Shown here: positions 26,285 through 34,565 of the stretch, piece by piece
Layout of the letters: each line of letters starts with the position of its first letter
Numbering within the stretch: position 1 is the stretch's first letter
Assembly (NCBI RefSeq): GCF_003945345.1
Contig: NZ_AP019308.1
Location: 3,286,001 to 3,350,000, forward strand
Origin: Paenibacillus baekrokdamisoli
Lineage (GTDB): Bacteria > Bacillota > Bacilli > Paenibacillales > Paenibacillaceae
Direction of reading: 5' to 3'
Length of the DNA: 64,000 bases
Made by a program: the position numbers and the translations under genes
Notes under the pieces: generated by a model
What the model was told of the DNA's origin: nothing
Databases searched by the model: none
Seen by the model: only the letters and a program-made list of their open reading frames with translations

Positions 26285-26905
26285 CTACTCATTCACTAAT
26301 GTGTCAACGACTTTCACAATGTCGTCGGCTTTCGTATCTTGAATGGAGCCTGTCATATACTTGCGTATCTCACCTTCACGATCCACGATCGTAATGGTAT
26401 CTGTGTGGCTGAAAAGCCCTGTCTTCTCATCTTTTATGAGATCAAGACCAAAATTATTCATAAGCTTCTTTGTTGCTTCTTCACTATCCTCGCGAAGGAA
26501 CTTCCACCCGCTCGTATCGACATCGAATTTCCCCGCAAACTTACTCATAGCCGCGAGAGAATCACGCTTAGGATCAAAGGTAATGGACATGAACTCGACA
26601 TCCTTGCCAAAGGTTCCTTCCTTCTTCAGCTGATCCTGCACTTGCGTCATCAGATAAGTAGTTGGCGGACAAATGTCCGGACAATTCGCATAGAAGAAAT
26701 AGATAACTCTAACTTTCCCCTTCGAATCATCAAGCGTAACCTTGTTACCACCCAAATCGGTCAGCTCGAAGTTCGGCGCTGATTTAAGCTTATCCAGCTT
26801 TGGGGTATCGCTTTTCGAGTAGGTCATTAACAAATAAATGCCCATCGCCGCGCACAAAGCGAGCACAGCAATTTTGAATCCGTGTTTTCGTGCAAATCCC
26901 ATCAT
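26285..26905 (-). CDS. SCO1/SenC-family copper chaperone
   Basis: Membrane-anchored thioredoxin-fold protein that loads copper into the CuA site of cytochrome c oxidase. It has 206 residues with an N-terminal anchor (about 10-28), the copper-binding CPDIC (C75, C79) and the third ligand His in LFSHTDTI. AGGAGG lies six bases before the ATG at 26905. It follows ctaB by 21 bases, so heme O synthesis and CuA assembly are made together. Confidence 0.92.
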   Translation of the reverse strand: MMGFARKHGFKIAVLALCAAMGIYLLMTYSKSDTPKLDKLKSAPNFELTDLGGNKVTLDDSKGKVRVIYFFYANCPDICPPTTYLMTQVQDQLKKEGTFGKDVEFMSITFDPKRDSLAAMSKFAGKFDVDTSGWKFLREDSEEATKKLMNNFGLDLIKDEKTGLFSHTDTITIVDREGEIRKYMTGSIQDTKADDIVKVVDTLVNE

Positions 26906-26926
26906 TCGGTCCCTCCTGAAAGACAA

Positions 26927-27787
26927 CTAGCCAATCCCATTGGTGTCCAGCACCATGACGAAGAAGACAACCATCAAATAATTAATCGAGATGATGAAGT
27001 TGGTTTTCGCCCACTTGTCATCGTCCTTAGCCTTCAAGCCCATAAGAGTATGAACCAGCCATAGAACGCCGCCAATCAAAGAAATAACGAGAAAGAAGTA
27101 GCCTACATAATCATAAGTAAACATCAAAATCCCTGTCGGGATCAGCAGTAGGATATACGGTATCATCTGAAGCTTCGTACGTCCTATTCCTTTAACTACC
27201 GGCAGAAGTGGATAGCCCGCTGCGCGATATTCCTCCACACGTCTAATCGCAAGCGACCAGAAATGCGCCGGCTGCCAAAGAAACAAGAGCGCGAACAATA
27301 TCCAAGCTCCCGCATCAACATGTCCTGTAACAGCGCAATAGCCGATAACAGGAGGCATCGCCCCTGATACCCCGCCGATGGAGGTGCTCCAAGTCGAAGT
27401 ACGCTTGAGCCACATCGTATACACCACGATATAGACGAACATCCCGAGCAAACCAAGCCAACCTGAAGGCTTGTTTACTAGAACGAAAAGCATGGTAATG
27501 CCGATGACACCAAGCACGATTCCATAAATAAGGACACCCGTCGGTTTCATACGATTCGTCGGCAATGCACGATTCTTCGTACGTTCCATCTTTTTATCTA
27601 GTTCGCGATCCCAATAATTGTTAATGACGCAAGCGGATGCCATCGTAAGCGCAGAGCCGATCAACATGTAGACAAGCAGCAACAAATCAATATGCCATTT
27701 GGAAGCGACCCAAAATCCCCCGAATGCCGCAAACGCATTAAGTCGTATGATGCCAGGTTTTGTCAGGGCCACGTAATCTTTAAGCAC
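26927..27787 (-). CDS. ctaB: Protoheme IX farnesyltransferase (heme O synthase)
   Basis: UbiA-superfamily membrane enzyme that farnesylates protoheme to heme O, which CtaA (at 10290) then converts to heme A. The start of the family is seen as VALTKPGIIRLNAFA, the first Asp-rich region as NNYWDRELDKKMERTKNRA, and the second near RRVEEYRAAGYPLLP. A GTG at 27787 with GGGGAGG six bases upstream gives 286 residues, the family length; a longer in-frame reading has no ribosome site. It is first of a ctaB-SCO-AEC transcript. No oxidase subunit gene is in the window. Confidence 0.93.
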   Translation of the reverse strand: MLKDYVALTKPGIIRLNAFAAFGGFWVASKWHIDLLLLVYMLIGSALTMASACVINNYWDRELDKKMERTKNRALPTNRMKPTGVLIYGIVLGVIGITMLFVLVNKPSGWLGLLGMFVYIVVYTMWLKRTSTWSTSIGGVSGAMPPVIGYCAVTGHVDAGAWILFALLFLWQPAHFWSLAIRRVEEYRAAGYPLLPVVKGIGRTKLQMIPYILLLIPTGILMFTYDYVGYFFLVISLIGGVLWLVHTLMGLKAKDDDKWAKTNFIISINYLMVVFFVMVLDTNGIG

Positions 27788-28048
27788 AGCCAGCCTCCCC
27801 GTTCCGATCCCGTATGGGCAAAATTGACCCATCTTCTATGTTTTAAAATCGTTCTTAATCATACCGAAAAAACAAGCTGTTGACAATGTTCGCTCTTTTT
27901 GTTCATTAATTTGACACGGCATTATAGGCGGAACGATGAACATATAAATAACTATTTCATAAGAAAAGGAACACTTTTGCCTCTATTTAAATACACTGTC
28001 ATGTGGTTATTGGCCTATACGGAAGCGAAAGGGAGTGGTTGTTCAGAG

Positions 28049-28374
28049 ATGGCAGTCGTAAAAGCAACTTCCGCAGATGTTAAAATACTTGCCAGACTAC
28101 TGCGTGCGGAGGCAGAGGGTGAAGGCGATCTTGGCATGCTGATGGTGGGAAATGTCGGCATCAAATCTAATCCGTGGAAACTGCATTGATTTCAAAAACA
28201 TACGCACCACGTGTGATCAATGGTGAACGGCAGCGTCCTGCTTCCAATTCTCTGTGGTACTTCCGGCCGGCGGGAAGCTGTCCGCCAACATGGTGGGATC
28301 AACAATTCATTGGTAAATATAAGGCGCATTGCTTCTACGCACCCTTTCAAAGTGATTGCCCGAACGTTTATTAA
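28049..28374 (+). pseudogene. cwlJ: cwlJ remnant (germination cortex-lytic enzyme), frameshifted and internally deleted
   Basis: The first 35 codons read as normal CwlJ (MAVVKATSADVKILARLLRA, then EAEGEG and MLMVGNVGI). A one-base shift follows; the +1 frame continues as IRGNCIDFKNIRT, then about 32 residues typical of CwlJ are missing. A third frame resumes at RVINGERQRP and ends normally (SLWYFRPAGSCPPTWW to DCPNVY). Two independent lesions make this a pseudogene, not a sequencing slip. In Bacillus, CwlJ degrades spore cortex and needs GerQ, encoded 72 bases downstream here and intact. A sigma-E-like pair (GCATTA, then CATATAAAT at 27941-27949) may lie upstream. Confidence 0.88.
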
Positions 28375-28446
28375 AGCTTAGTCTCTCTTCAGCATTGCAT
28401 CATTTTTTGTGGATTGGTCAACTAATGAAAGCGAGGAATTCATATC

Positions 28447-29052
28447 ATGTCGAACGGTTATGGCTTCAATAATGCGGTAAGTCCAGCTAGTACAGGAGGC
28501 TACCCAGGTTACGGCGGTTTTCCTTTCCCTCAAACACCTACTACACTGCCTGCTCAAGCACCTATGCAAATGCCTGCTACAATGCCTGCTCAAGCACCCA
28601 TGCAAATGCCTATGCAAATGCCTATGCAGCCCACCTCCACAGCTGGCGCACAAGCAGGTCCACCAATGGTACCAAGCGGCTCCTTTGTAACACCTTCTGG
28701 CGGAACCATCGTTACAGTCCCGGCTGTTGAAGAATCATATATTGAGAATATTTTACGGATGAATCGCGGTAAAATGGCAACCTTCTACATGACTTATGAG
28801 AATAACCGCGAATGGAATGCAAAGATTTTTCGCGGCATTATTGAAGCAGCTGGGCGCGATCATATCATCATCAGTGATCCAGCTACCGGTATGCGCTACT
28901 TACTCCTGACCCTTAATCTGGATTACGTTACGTTTGAAGGACCGATTAATTACTCTTACACCTTCCAAGGTACAACGATTACGAACATGACACCCGTATC
29001 TACACCACCGATGATTACCACAGGTTCAGGCGCTGCTATGCTTGGAAGGTAA
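28447..29052 (+). CDS. gerQ: Spore coat protein GerQ
   Basis: Coat protein needed for CwlJ localisation during germination and, in Bacillus, cross-linked by transglutaminase. 201 residues: an N-terminal Tyr/Gly/Phe-rich part, a Pro/Met/Gln/Ala repeat tract (about residues 35-60), then the conserved GerQ domain from about 95 (SYIENILRMNRGKMATFYMT to the FEGPINYSYTFQG segment). The gene follows the cwlJ remnant as in Bacillus. The ATG at 28447 has only a weak GCGAGGAATTC ribosome site. Its 3' end overlaps the convergent 29036 gene by 17 bases. Confidence 0.92.
   Translation: MSNGYGFNNAVSPASTGGYPGYGGFPFPQTPTTLPAQAPMQMPATMPAQAPMQMPMQMPMQPTSTAGAQAGPPMVPSGSFVTPSGGTIVTVPAVEESYIENILRMNRGKMATFYMTYENNREWNAKIFRGIIEAAGRDHIIISDPATGMRYLLLTLNLDYVTFEGPINYSYTFQGTTITNMTPVSTPPMITTGSGAAMLGR
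28546..28629. repeat. In-frame short repeats in gerQ
   Basis: Repeats of the units GCCTGCTCAAGCACC and ATGCAAATGCCT encode the PAQAPMQMP tract. They are low-complexity and could vary between strains. Confidence 0.75.
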
Positions 29053-29326
29053 TCGGACGAAAAGTCCATGCATGAATTTTGGGCGCTCCGCCGGGGACCC
29101 AAGCTGCCATTTGGCGCCAAGAAGAACGCTCACTGCAGCGTTCTTCTTTTATTGCCGTTGCGGAGGCTTCGCCCTGAGCTTCCCAGACCTCAACGAACAA
29201 ATGAGGTTGGTCTGTTCCCTCATAAAGCTTAAATACGGGACCAGCTGCCATTTTCTCAGCGATCCAATTGCGATATAATGCTACAAATTCCTCGTTAATG
29301 TGGTATTCTACAAAACAGATATACAT
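29036..29326 (-). CDS. Small cytosolic protein of unknown function
   Basis: 96 residues from the ATG at 29326, with GAAGGAG upstream. The pattern of a short strand (MYICFVEYHI), helix, strand (FKLYEGTDQPHLFVEVWEA), helix and C-terminal aromatic strand resembles a ferredoxin-like dimeric alpha/beta fold of the ABM/EthD kind. That is a guess from shape only. Its 3' end overlaps gerQ by 17 bases, convergent. No family is recognised. Confidence 0.65.
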   Translation of the reverse strand: MYICFVEYHINEEFVALYRNWIAEKMAAGPVFKLYEGTDQPHLFVEVWEAQGEASATAIKEERCSERSSWRQMAAWVPGGAPKIHAWTFRPITFQA

Positions 29327-29439
29327 AAAATTTGCTCCTTCGTTATAAATGCCCAAGATTCAGAAAATACTAAAGCGTACATATAAGAGTATACACTACC
29401 CCATGTACAACAAAGTTTATGACTAGGAGGTACTCACAC

Positions 29440-30426
29440 ATGGACAGCGGAACGCATTTGGTGATGGGACTCGGACTTGCAGGCTTGGCTTCCATTGACC
29501 CTGTCATCGCTTCCGACCACTCTCTTTATGCGGCGGTACTGATCGGTACAGTGGTTGGATCACAAGCGCCGGACTTAGATGGCTTATTGCGATTAAAGAG
29601 TAATGCCGTTTATATTCGCAATCACCGCGGGGCTTCGCATTCTATACCTGCTATCGCGATTTGGACGATTTTAATTACTTTTCTGATTCAATCGGGCTTT
29701 GGCTTTCATTTACCTTGGCTGCATATTGGCGGCTGGGTGCTGCTAGCAGTAGTTCTTCACGTCTTTGTAGATTTGTTCAACACTTATGGGACACAAGCGA
29801 TGAGACCTTTTACGGAAAAGTGGATTTCATGGAACATCATCCATATCTTCGATCCTGTTATTTTTATCACTCACGTTATTGCCATTCTGCTATGGGCCTT
29901 ACAGCTAGGTGAGCCAACCTTAATTTTCCCTCTCCTTTATGGAGTGCTAGCTGCCTATTATATTTGGCGGACCATCGCTCATCGCATGCTAAGTCATCGC
30001 ATTCAACGCTTAGATACGGATTACCATGAAGGGGTTCGTTATATCATCATACCCACGATATCCCTTTACGATTGGAATGTCGTGAGGAGGAATGCGGACG
30101 GCAGCTTCCTGATCGGTGATTTTAGACAAGGCAAGCTGCGGTGGATCGATAGGGCCAAATGTCAGGAGCATCCTGCAATTGATCAATCCAGGAACGATCC
30201 CTCCATCCAAGCCTTTTTATACTTCACCTCAACAGCTTGTGCTGAAGTAAAAGAGCATAGCTGGGGGTACGAGGTTCGCTGGTCTGACGTTCGCTATCGC
30301 CATCGGAAGCAGTATCCATTTGTCGGAGTACTCTTGATGGACAGTGATTATAAGACTTTAGGCTCTTATGTCGGTTGGCTAAGTGAAGACCGTTTACAGA
30401 AACGTCTGCGCATGAATACGTATTGA
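29440..30426 (+). CDS. YfhP-like membrane-bound metal-dependent hydrolase
   Basis: 328 residues from the ATG at 29440 (AGGAGG upstream), matching Bacillus YfhP in length. YdjM/YfhP family signs are the N-terminal GTHLVMGLGLAG, the metal-site-like HRGASHSIPAI and HVFVDLFNTYGTQAM. Four to five membrane helices occupy residues 1-190 and a soluble domain of about 130 residues follows. Family members are annotated as metal-dependent hydrolases from motif only. Monocistronic, followed by a hairpin. Confidence 0.85.
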   Translation: MDSGTHLVMGLGLAGLASIDPVIASDHSLYAAVLIGTVVGSQAPDLDGLLRLKSNAVYIRNHRGASHSIPAIAIWTILITFLIQSGFGFHLPWLHIGGWVLLAVVLHVFVDLFNTYGTQAMRPFTEKWISWNIIHIFDPVIFITHVIAILLWALQLGEPTLIFPLLYGVLAAYYIWRTIAHRMLSHRIQRLDTDYHEGVRYIIIPTISLYDWNVVRRNADGSFLIGDFRQGKLRWIDRAKCQEHPAIDQSRNDPSIQAFLYFTSTACAEVKEHSWGYEVRWSDVRYRHRKQYPFVGVLLMDSDYKTLGSYVGWLSEDRLQKRLRMNTY

Positions 30427-30436
30427 CGGAGTAGGA

Positions 30437-30460
30437 CCCCTTCTTGCACAATAGAAGGGG
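30437..30460 (+). terminator. Hairpin after the yfhP-like gene
   Basis: CCCCTTCT and AGAAGGGG form an 8-bp stem with an 8-base loop, 11 bases after the stop codon. The T-tract after it is short and broken. Confidence 0.6.
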
Positions 30461-30501
30461 CCCTTTACTTATTTATAGGTAGACTTCCCTTAAACATAGT
30501 G

Positions 30502-30529
30502 AAGAGCTCAAGGATGACCTTGAGCTCTT
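30502..30529. terminator. Hairpin between convergent genes, probable SASP terminator
   Basis: A perfect 12-bp stem, AAGAGCTCAAGG / CCTTGAGCTCTT, with loop ATGA, 34 bases past the SASP stop codon. The T-run is weak on both strands. Confidence 0.6.
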
Positions 30530-30562
30530 GCTTGTATTGCTTTGGTTTATAGTGACGACGAC

Positions 30563-30790
30563 TTAGCGGAACTGGGATTGACCGGACAGTTGTTGTTCAG
30601 CGATTTGAACGAGTTTACGCGTAATGTAGCCACCAAGTGAGCCAGCATCGCGAGTGGCAAAGTTACCGTAGTAGCCATCTGCCGGAATTTGAATTCCTAG
30701 CTCTTGAGCCGCCTCATATTTTAATTGGCTAAGTGCTGCACTTGCTTGTGGTACTACTAGTGTGTTGCTGCTGCGAGATTGTCCTGCCAT
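30563..30790 (-). CDS. Alpha/beta-type small acid-soluble spore protein
   Basis: Binds and protects DNA in the dormant spore. 75 residues from the ATG at 30790 with AAAGGAG upstream. Family hallmarks are LSQLKYEAAQELGIQIP and DAGSLGGYITRKLVQIAEQQL, including the GPR protease site region KYEAAQE. Transcription in the forespore is supported by a sigma-G-type promoter at 30845-30874. A second close paralogue is at 39029. Confidence 0.96.
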   Translation of the reverse strand: MAGQSRSSNTLVVPQASAALSQLKYEAAQELGIQIPADGYYGNFATRDAGSLGGYITRKLVQIAEQQLSGQSQFR

Positions 30791-30844
30791 GTGGAATTTC
30801 TCCTTTCGTCCCGAAGACGATGATGTAATGCAAGCTTGCAAGCT

Positions 30845-30874
30845 TATTATGATACGTTTATGAAAAGAATATGC
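30845..30874 (-). promoter_or_regulatory. Sigma-G-type promoter of the SASP gene
   Basis: On the minus strand GCATA (30870-30874), an 18-base spacer and CATAATA (30845-30851) match the forespore sigma-G pattern closely. It lies 55 bases before the SASP ATG. Confidence 0.75.
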
Positions 30875-30915
30875 TTAAGATTATGAAATTTATTTGAGAT
30901 AAGGAGAATGACATC

Positions 30916-31092
30916 ATGACGAAGTCCATGTCCCTGTTTTTTGCGATTCTTTCCGTCCTCCTTATGAGCGCAACAGCTATCTCCATCAGTTATAATGGCT
31001 GGGTTGCCGCCTTGTTCTTGCTGCTGACTCTATGCAGTATCGGCGGGGGTTTCATCGTGAAAGCGAGAATGAGAAGACGACAACAAGAATAG
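30916..31092 (+). CDS. Small two-helix membrane protein (DUF5325/YlaF-like)
   Basis: 58 residues with an AAGGAG site before the ATG at 30916. Two hydrophobic segments (SLFFAILSVLLMSATAISI and WVAALFLLLTLCSIGGGFIV) are followed by a basic tail (KARMRRRQQE). Length and layout match the YlaF/DUF5325 proteins of Bacillaceae, of unknown function. It is followed by a strong bidirectional terminator shared with trpS. Confidence 0.7.
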   Translation: MTKSMSLFFAILSVLLMSATAISISYNGWVAALFLLLTLCSIGGGFIVKARMRRRQQE

Positions 31093-31136
31093 TTTCTAGC
31101 GTAAGAAGAAACGGCTTACGCCGTCCTCTGATATTC

Positions 31137-31179
31137 AAAAAGAACGGCACATGCTTGAAGCGCATGTGCCGTTCTTTTT
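31137..31179. terminator. Strong bidirectional terminator
   Basis: A perfect 18-bp stem (31137-31154 with 31162-31179) has an A-run on the left and a T-run on the right. It serves the small membrane protein gene and the convergent trpS. Confidence 0.9.
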
Positions 31180-31191
31180 GTCTACCCTTCT

Positions 31192-32178
31192 CTAGCGAGG
31201 AAGCAAGAAACCCATCCGTTCCTTGACTTCAAGCAGCGTTTTATTAGCTACCTCTGATACTTGCTCAGCACCTTGCTTAAGGATAGCATGGATTTCCCCT
31301 GAGCTGCGGATTTCATGATATTTGGTCTGAAGCGGCTCAAGTGTGGCGACAACATGCTCCGCAAGATCCTTCTTGAATGCCCCGTACCCTTGGCCCTCAT
31401 AGCGAGCTGAGACCTCATCAAGCGTCAAACCTGCACAATGCGCATAAATGCTCATCAGGTTGCTCACCTCCGGCTTCTCAGCCGGATTGAAAATCACATC
31501 GCGACCAGAGTCCGTCGTTGCCCGGCTAATCTTCTTGCGAATAACATCCGGCGGATCAAGCAGCGCAATATAGCTGGCTGGATTAGGATTACTCTTACTC
31601 ATCTTCTTCGTTCCATCATCGAGCGACATGATACGCGCTCCAACCTTCGGAATATAAGGCTCCGGTACTGTAAAATAATCGCCAAAACGCGAATTAAAGC
31701 GCTGTGCGATATCACGAGTCAGCTCCAAATGCTGTTTCTGATCGTCTCCTACCGGTACGAGATCCGCATTATAGAGCAGGATGTCAGCAGCCATAAGAGC
31801 TGGATATACGAAGAGTCCTGCTCCTACAGAATCTTTGCCCGAAGACTTATCTTTGAATTGTGTCATTCGTTCCAGCTCGCCCATATAAGCCAGCGTCGTT
31901 AACAACCAGCCTAGCTCCGCATGCGCAGTAACATGGGATTGAACGAAGATACTTGCTTTGGCTGGGTCGATACCCGAAGCAATGAAGAGTGCCGCTACTG
32001 CTTCTGTTTGTTCCCTAAGCGCAGCTGGATCCTGTGGTACAGTAATCGCATGAAGATCTACAACCATGAAATAGCACTCATGGGTTTCCTGCAGCTTAAC
32101 GAAATTTTGAATAGCACCGATGTAGTTGCCTAGCGTCAATTGACCGCTTGGTTGAATACCTGATAATACGCGTGGCAT
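31192..32178 (-). CDS. trpS: Tryptophan--tRNA ligase
   Basis: Class I aminoacyl-tRNA synthetase charging tRNA-Trp. 328 residues from the ATG at 32178 (AGGAGG seven bases upstream), the family length. The HIGH-type motif is QLTLGNYIGA and the KMSKS loop is intact (KKMSKSNPNP). The patterns SGIQPSGQ and GDDQKQHLELTRDIAQRFN are diagnostic. Transcription is controlled by a T-box leader that reads tRNA-Trp charging. Confidence 0.97.
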   Translation of the reverse strand: MPRVLSGIQPSGQLTLGNYIGAIQNFVKLQETHECYFMVVDLHAITVPQDPAALREQTEAVAALFIASGIDPAKASIFVQSHVTAHAELGWLLTTLAYMGELERMTQFKDKSSGKDSVGAGLFVYPALMAADILLYNADLVPVGDDQKQHLELTRDIAQRFNSRFGDYFTVPEPYIPKVGARIMSLDDGTKKMSKSNPNPASYIALLDPPDVIRKKISRATTDSGRDVIFNPAEKPEVSNLMSIYAHCAGLTLDEVSARYEGQGYGAFKKDLAEHVVATLEPLQTKYHEIRSSGEIHAILKQGAEQVSEVANKTLLEVKERMGFLLPR

Positions 32179-32243
32179 AGCGCTGCCTCCTAATTTCATT
32201 TGTTTGATTGTTTGATTTCATTCCAGCCGACATTTTTGAACGC

Positions 32244-32512
32244 AAAAAAGGCCCTTCGTCATATAAGGGACGAAGGACCGTGGTGCCACCCTAATTCGTT
32301 CGTTATGCGGCAAAACCAAATCACCGACTTAAATAACGAACCTTCACATTCCCTAACGCGGAACGACACGTAGACATATACTTGCGGTGCTATGGCCGCT
32401 TTCCTCGTCTCAACTCCGGGATCCATTCGGTCTCAGACATCTGCACCGGTTTGCACCTACCACCGGCTCTCTGAAGCGTACGTCTGCGCTTACTTGTTCC
32501 CATCCTTGTATT
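32244..32512 (-). promoter_or_regulatory. T-box riboswitch (tRNA-Trp) leader of trpS
   Basis: The minus strand carries the T-box core AGGGTGGCACCACGG (32278-32292) followed by a terminator stem (GACGAAGG with CCTTCGTC, 32253-32276) and a T-run. Upstream is a long stem-I region. In the specifier loop the triplet UGG (32423-32425, in GAATGGATCC) matches Trp. Uncharged tRNA-Trp would pair with the T-box and prevent termination, raising trpS expression when Trp is scarce. The specifier is inferred by position. Confidence 0.93.
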
Positions 32513-32519
32513 TAGATCG

Positions 32520-32547
32520 ATTATACTCCTAGAGGGGGATATGTCAA
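32520..32547 (-). promoter_or_regulatory. Sigma-A promoter of trpS
   Basis: TTGACA (32542-32547), a 16-base spacer and TATAAT (32520-32525) on the minus strand, directly before the T-box leader. Both boxes match consensus exactly. Confidence 0.9.
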
Positions 32548-32561
32548 GGTGGAACGCCTTA

Positions 32562-34565
32562 TTATTGGATCTGTTTGAGATAAGCGACTAGATTGCTTAG
32601 TTCTTTGGCGCTTAGGCTGCTGGTTTTACCATGCTTGTCACCAGCACGGGCTAAGACGTCTTCAAGCGTAGCTGCGCTACCGTCATGAAGGTAAGGTGCT
32701 GTTGCGTATATGCCTCGCAGCGTTGGTGTGTCATAAAAGCCGCGAGCTCGCTTGTTAGCGAATGCTCCACGTGCATCGCCGCCGTAATCGGTATCGGTCT
32801 TGCTGACCGTTCCTACGTCATGCAGATAGTCTGTATTATCCGTTGTCAGCTTACCTTGACTATCGACAGCCTTGACGCTGTCAGTCATCACATCCGTCGC
32901 ATGGCAGGTAATACATTGGGCTTTACCTTCGAAGAGGATTTTGCCTTGCTCCGCTTCAGGTGTTAATTGACCATCCGCTGTTCGATAAGGACTCTCCGGC
33001 ACTGGGAAAGCATCAGGCATCTTCATATAGGCTTCCAAGGCATCGAATATCTTCTGCTTATCTGCTGGCATTGGTTTACCCGGATCAACATCCGACATGC
33101 CGCCCATTTCACCTTGGATCGTATGAATATAGTCAACAAAGTCATCCCGGCTTCCATCCCACATGAACAATCCTGTCTCTAATGCCAGTACATTGCTTGG
33201 AATGTTACGAGGACCTCTCGAAGTAGTGAGTGTCAAGGTATCGACTTCTCCATCGGAATGACAAGAAACACAGCTCATCCAGTTATTCCCGGTAATTGGA
33301 AAGTCTTCTGTATTCGCACTATAAAAGATCGTCTTACCTAGTCTCTGCTCAGGCGTTAATCGATCTTTCGCGATGAGAGCAATCGGTTTCCCCTCTACCT
33401 TCGCCTGACCGCCTTCGCTCTCACTAGGAAGATTCACAACCGTCAAGTCATGTGAGCTGAGGTTATGAATATACAGCGTATCGCCAGCTGGAGACATGAC
33501 CATCCCAATTGGAAAGTCACCTGGCAGATGTCGAATAATTTGACTTGCCCGTCCACCGCGTGCCAAATCGAACGTCAATAAATCCTCGCTCCCCCCCATA
33601 AGGGAATAAGCTTTGGTCCCATCAGGTGAGAAAACAATATCCGTTGGGTTCGAGACGATGGTTGTCTTGCCCAATTTATCCTTCACATCAATAGAGGCAA
33701 ACAGCTCTTTGCGAGCGTTTAATTTCTCCTTAGTCGTTTTCACATCAAGAATAGATAAGGCCGGAAAGATAACTTCCTCAAATTGAATAGGGGTATCCGT
33801 ATTCGTTAGAAGATGGGCTTCCCAAATATTGCTGCCGTCGGGTGTCAGCCGCAGCTGTTCAACGGTATTTGGGGTTCCTTGGCTCTTCTTACGGTCCGGT
33901 AAATCAGGCGATGGAGCCAGCTTAGTGGAAGTCGTCTTCCGAAGCGACACCGTGTCAAAAACAAGCGTATCCGTGTTTAAATAATCCGATACATACAGAC
34001 TGGCTCCATCTGCTGAGATAGCAATGGCTCTAGGATTAGTCCCCGCATCCAATTGCTTGATAATGGTGCGTTTCTCTGCATCGATGACAGTCACCGTGCC
34101 AGAGCGATAATTAGTTACATAGAGTCGCTCCCCACCCGGACTGCTTACAATGCCAAAAGGCTCAATTCCTGTTTTCACCGTACCCAGCACCTTACCAGCC
34201 TTAATGTCTACCCATTCTACGCTGTCCGCATAGCGGCATGTAACATAGAGGGTCTTGCCATCATTTGATAAGGATAGCTCTCGCGGTTCTTTCCCAACTG
34301 CTATTTCTTTGAGAACTTTACGACTCTTCGCATCGATTATAGAAACGCTATTCGTGTCTCCATTAGCTACGTAGAGGGTATCCCCGTCTGGGTTGATAAT
34401 AATGCTGCTCCCAGATTGAGGTCCTTGCGGGGCTTTCTCATCCGTGAGAGAGCAGCCTGCCATTAAAGCCAAAACGGCGAGCGCAAATGCACCCGCCGCC
34501 AGCTTAAAAGCAAGCGAAGTTTTATTTTTCAATTGTGACTGGAAGAAGTACTGGAGCAATCCCAT
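32562..34565 (-). CDS. Lipoprotein with YVTN beta-propeller and di-heme cytochrome c peroxidase (MauG-like) domain
   Basis: Surface redox lipoprotein, 667 residues from the ATG at 34565. The signal peptide ends in the lipobox LMAGC. Residues about 55-400 are YVTN/YncE-type propeller repeats (GDTLYVANGDTNSVSIID, LYVTNYRSGTVTVID, LYVSDYLNTDTLVFD). The C-terminal 240 residues are a di-heme peroxidase with two CxxCH sites, CVSCH and CITCH, plus the family segments LFMWDGSRDD and TLRGIYATAPYLHDGSA. The fusion fits an electron-accepting surface peroxidase or MauG-like oxidase; the substrate is unknown. It overlaps the upstream lipoprotein gene by 44 bases and shares its Fur box. Confidence 0.88.
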   Translation of the reverse strand: MGLLQYFFQSQLKNKTSLAFKLAAGAFALAVLALMAGCSLTDEKAPQGPQSGSSIIINPDGDTLYVANGDTNSVSIIDAKSRKVLKEIAVGKEPRELSLSNDGKTLYVTCRYADSVEWVDIKAGKVLGTVKTGIEPFGIVSSPGGERLYVTNYRSGTVTVIDAEKRTIIKQLDAGTNPRAIAISADGASLYVSDYLNTDTLVFDTVSLRKTTSTKLAPSPDLPDRKKSQGTPNTVEQLRLTPDGSNIWEAHLLTNTDTPIQFEEVIFPALSILDVKTTKEKLNARKELFASIDVKDKLGKTTIVSNPTDIVFSPDGTKAYSLMGGSEDLLTFDLARGGRASQIIRHLPGDFPIGMVMSPAGDTLYIHNLSSHDLTVVNLPSESEGGQAKVEGKPIALIAKDRLTPEQRLGKTIFYSANTEDFPITGNNWMSCVSCHSDGEVDTLTLTTSRGPRNIPSNVLALETGLFMWDGSRDDFVDYIHTIQGEMGGMSDVDPGKPMPADKQKIFDALEAYMKMPDAFPVPESPYRTADGQLTPEAEQGKILFEGKAQCITCHATDVMTDSVKAVDSQGKLTTDNTDYLHDVGTVSKTDTDYGGDARGAFANKRARGFYDTPTLRGIYATAPYLHDGSAATLEDVLARAGDKHGKTSSLSAKELSNLVAYLKQIQ

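Noticed and set aside
28378-28653. 91-codon minus-strand frame with His/Arg/Cys repeats opposite gerQ
   Set aside because: It is the reverse reading of the gerQ Pro/Met/Gln repeats; there is no ribosome site and its composition is an artefact.
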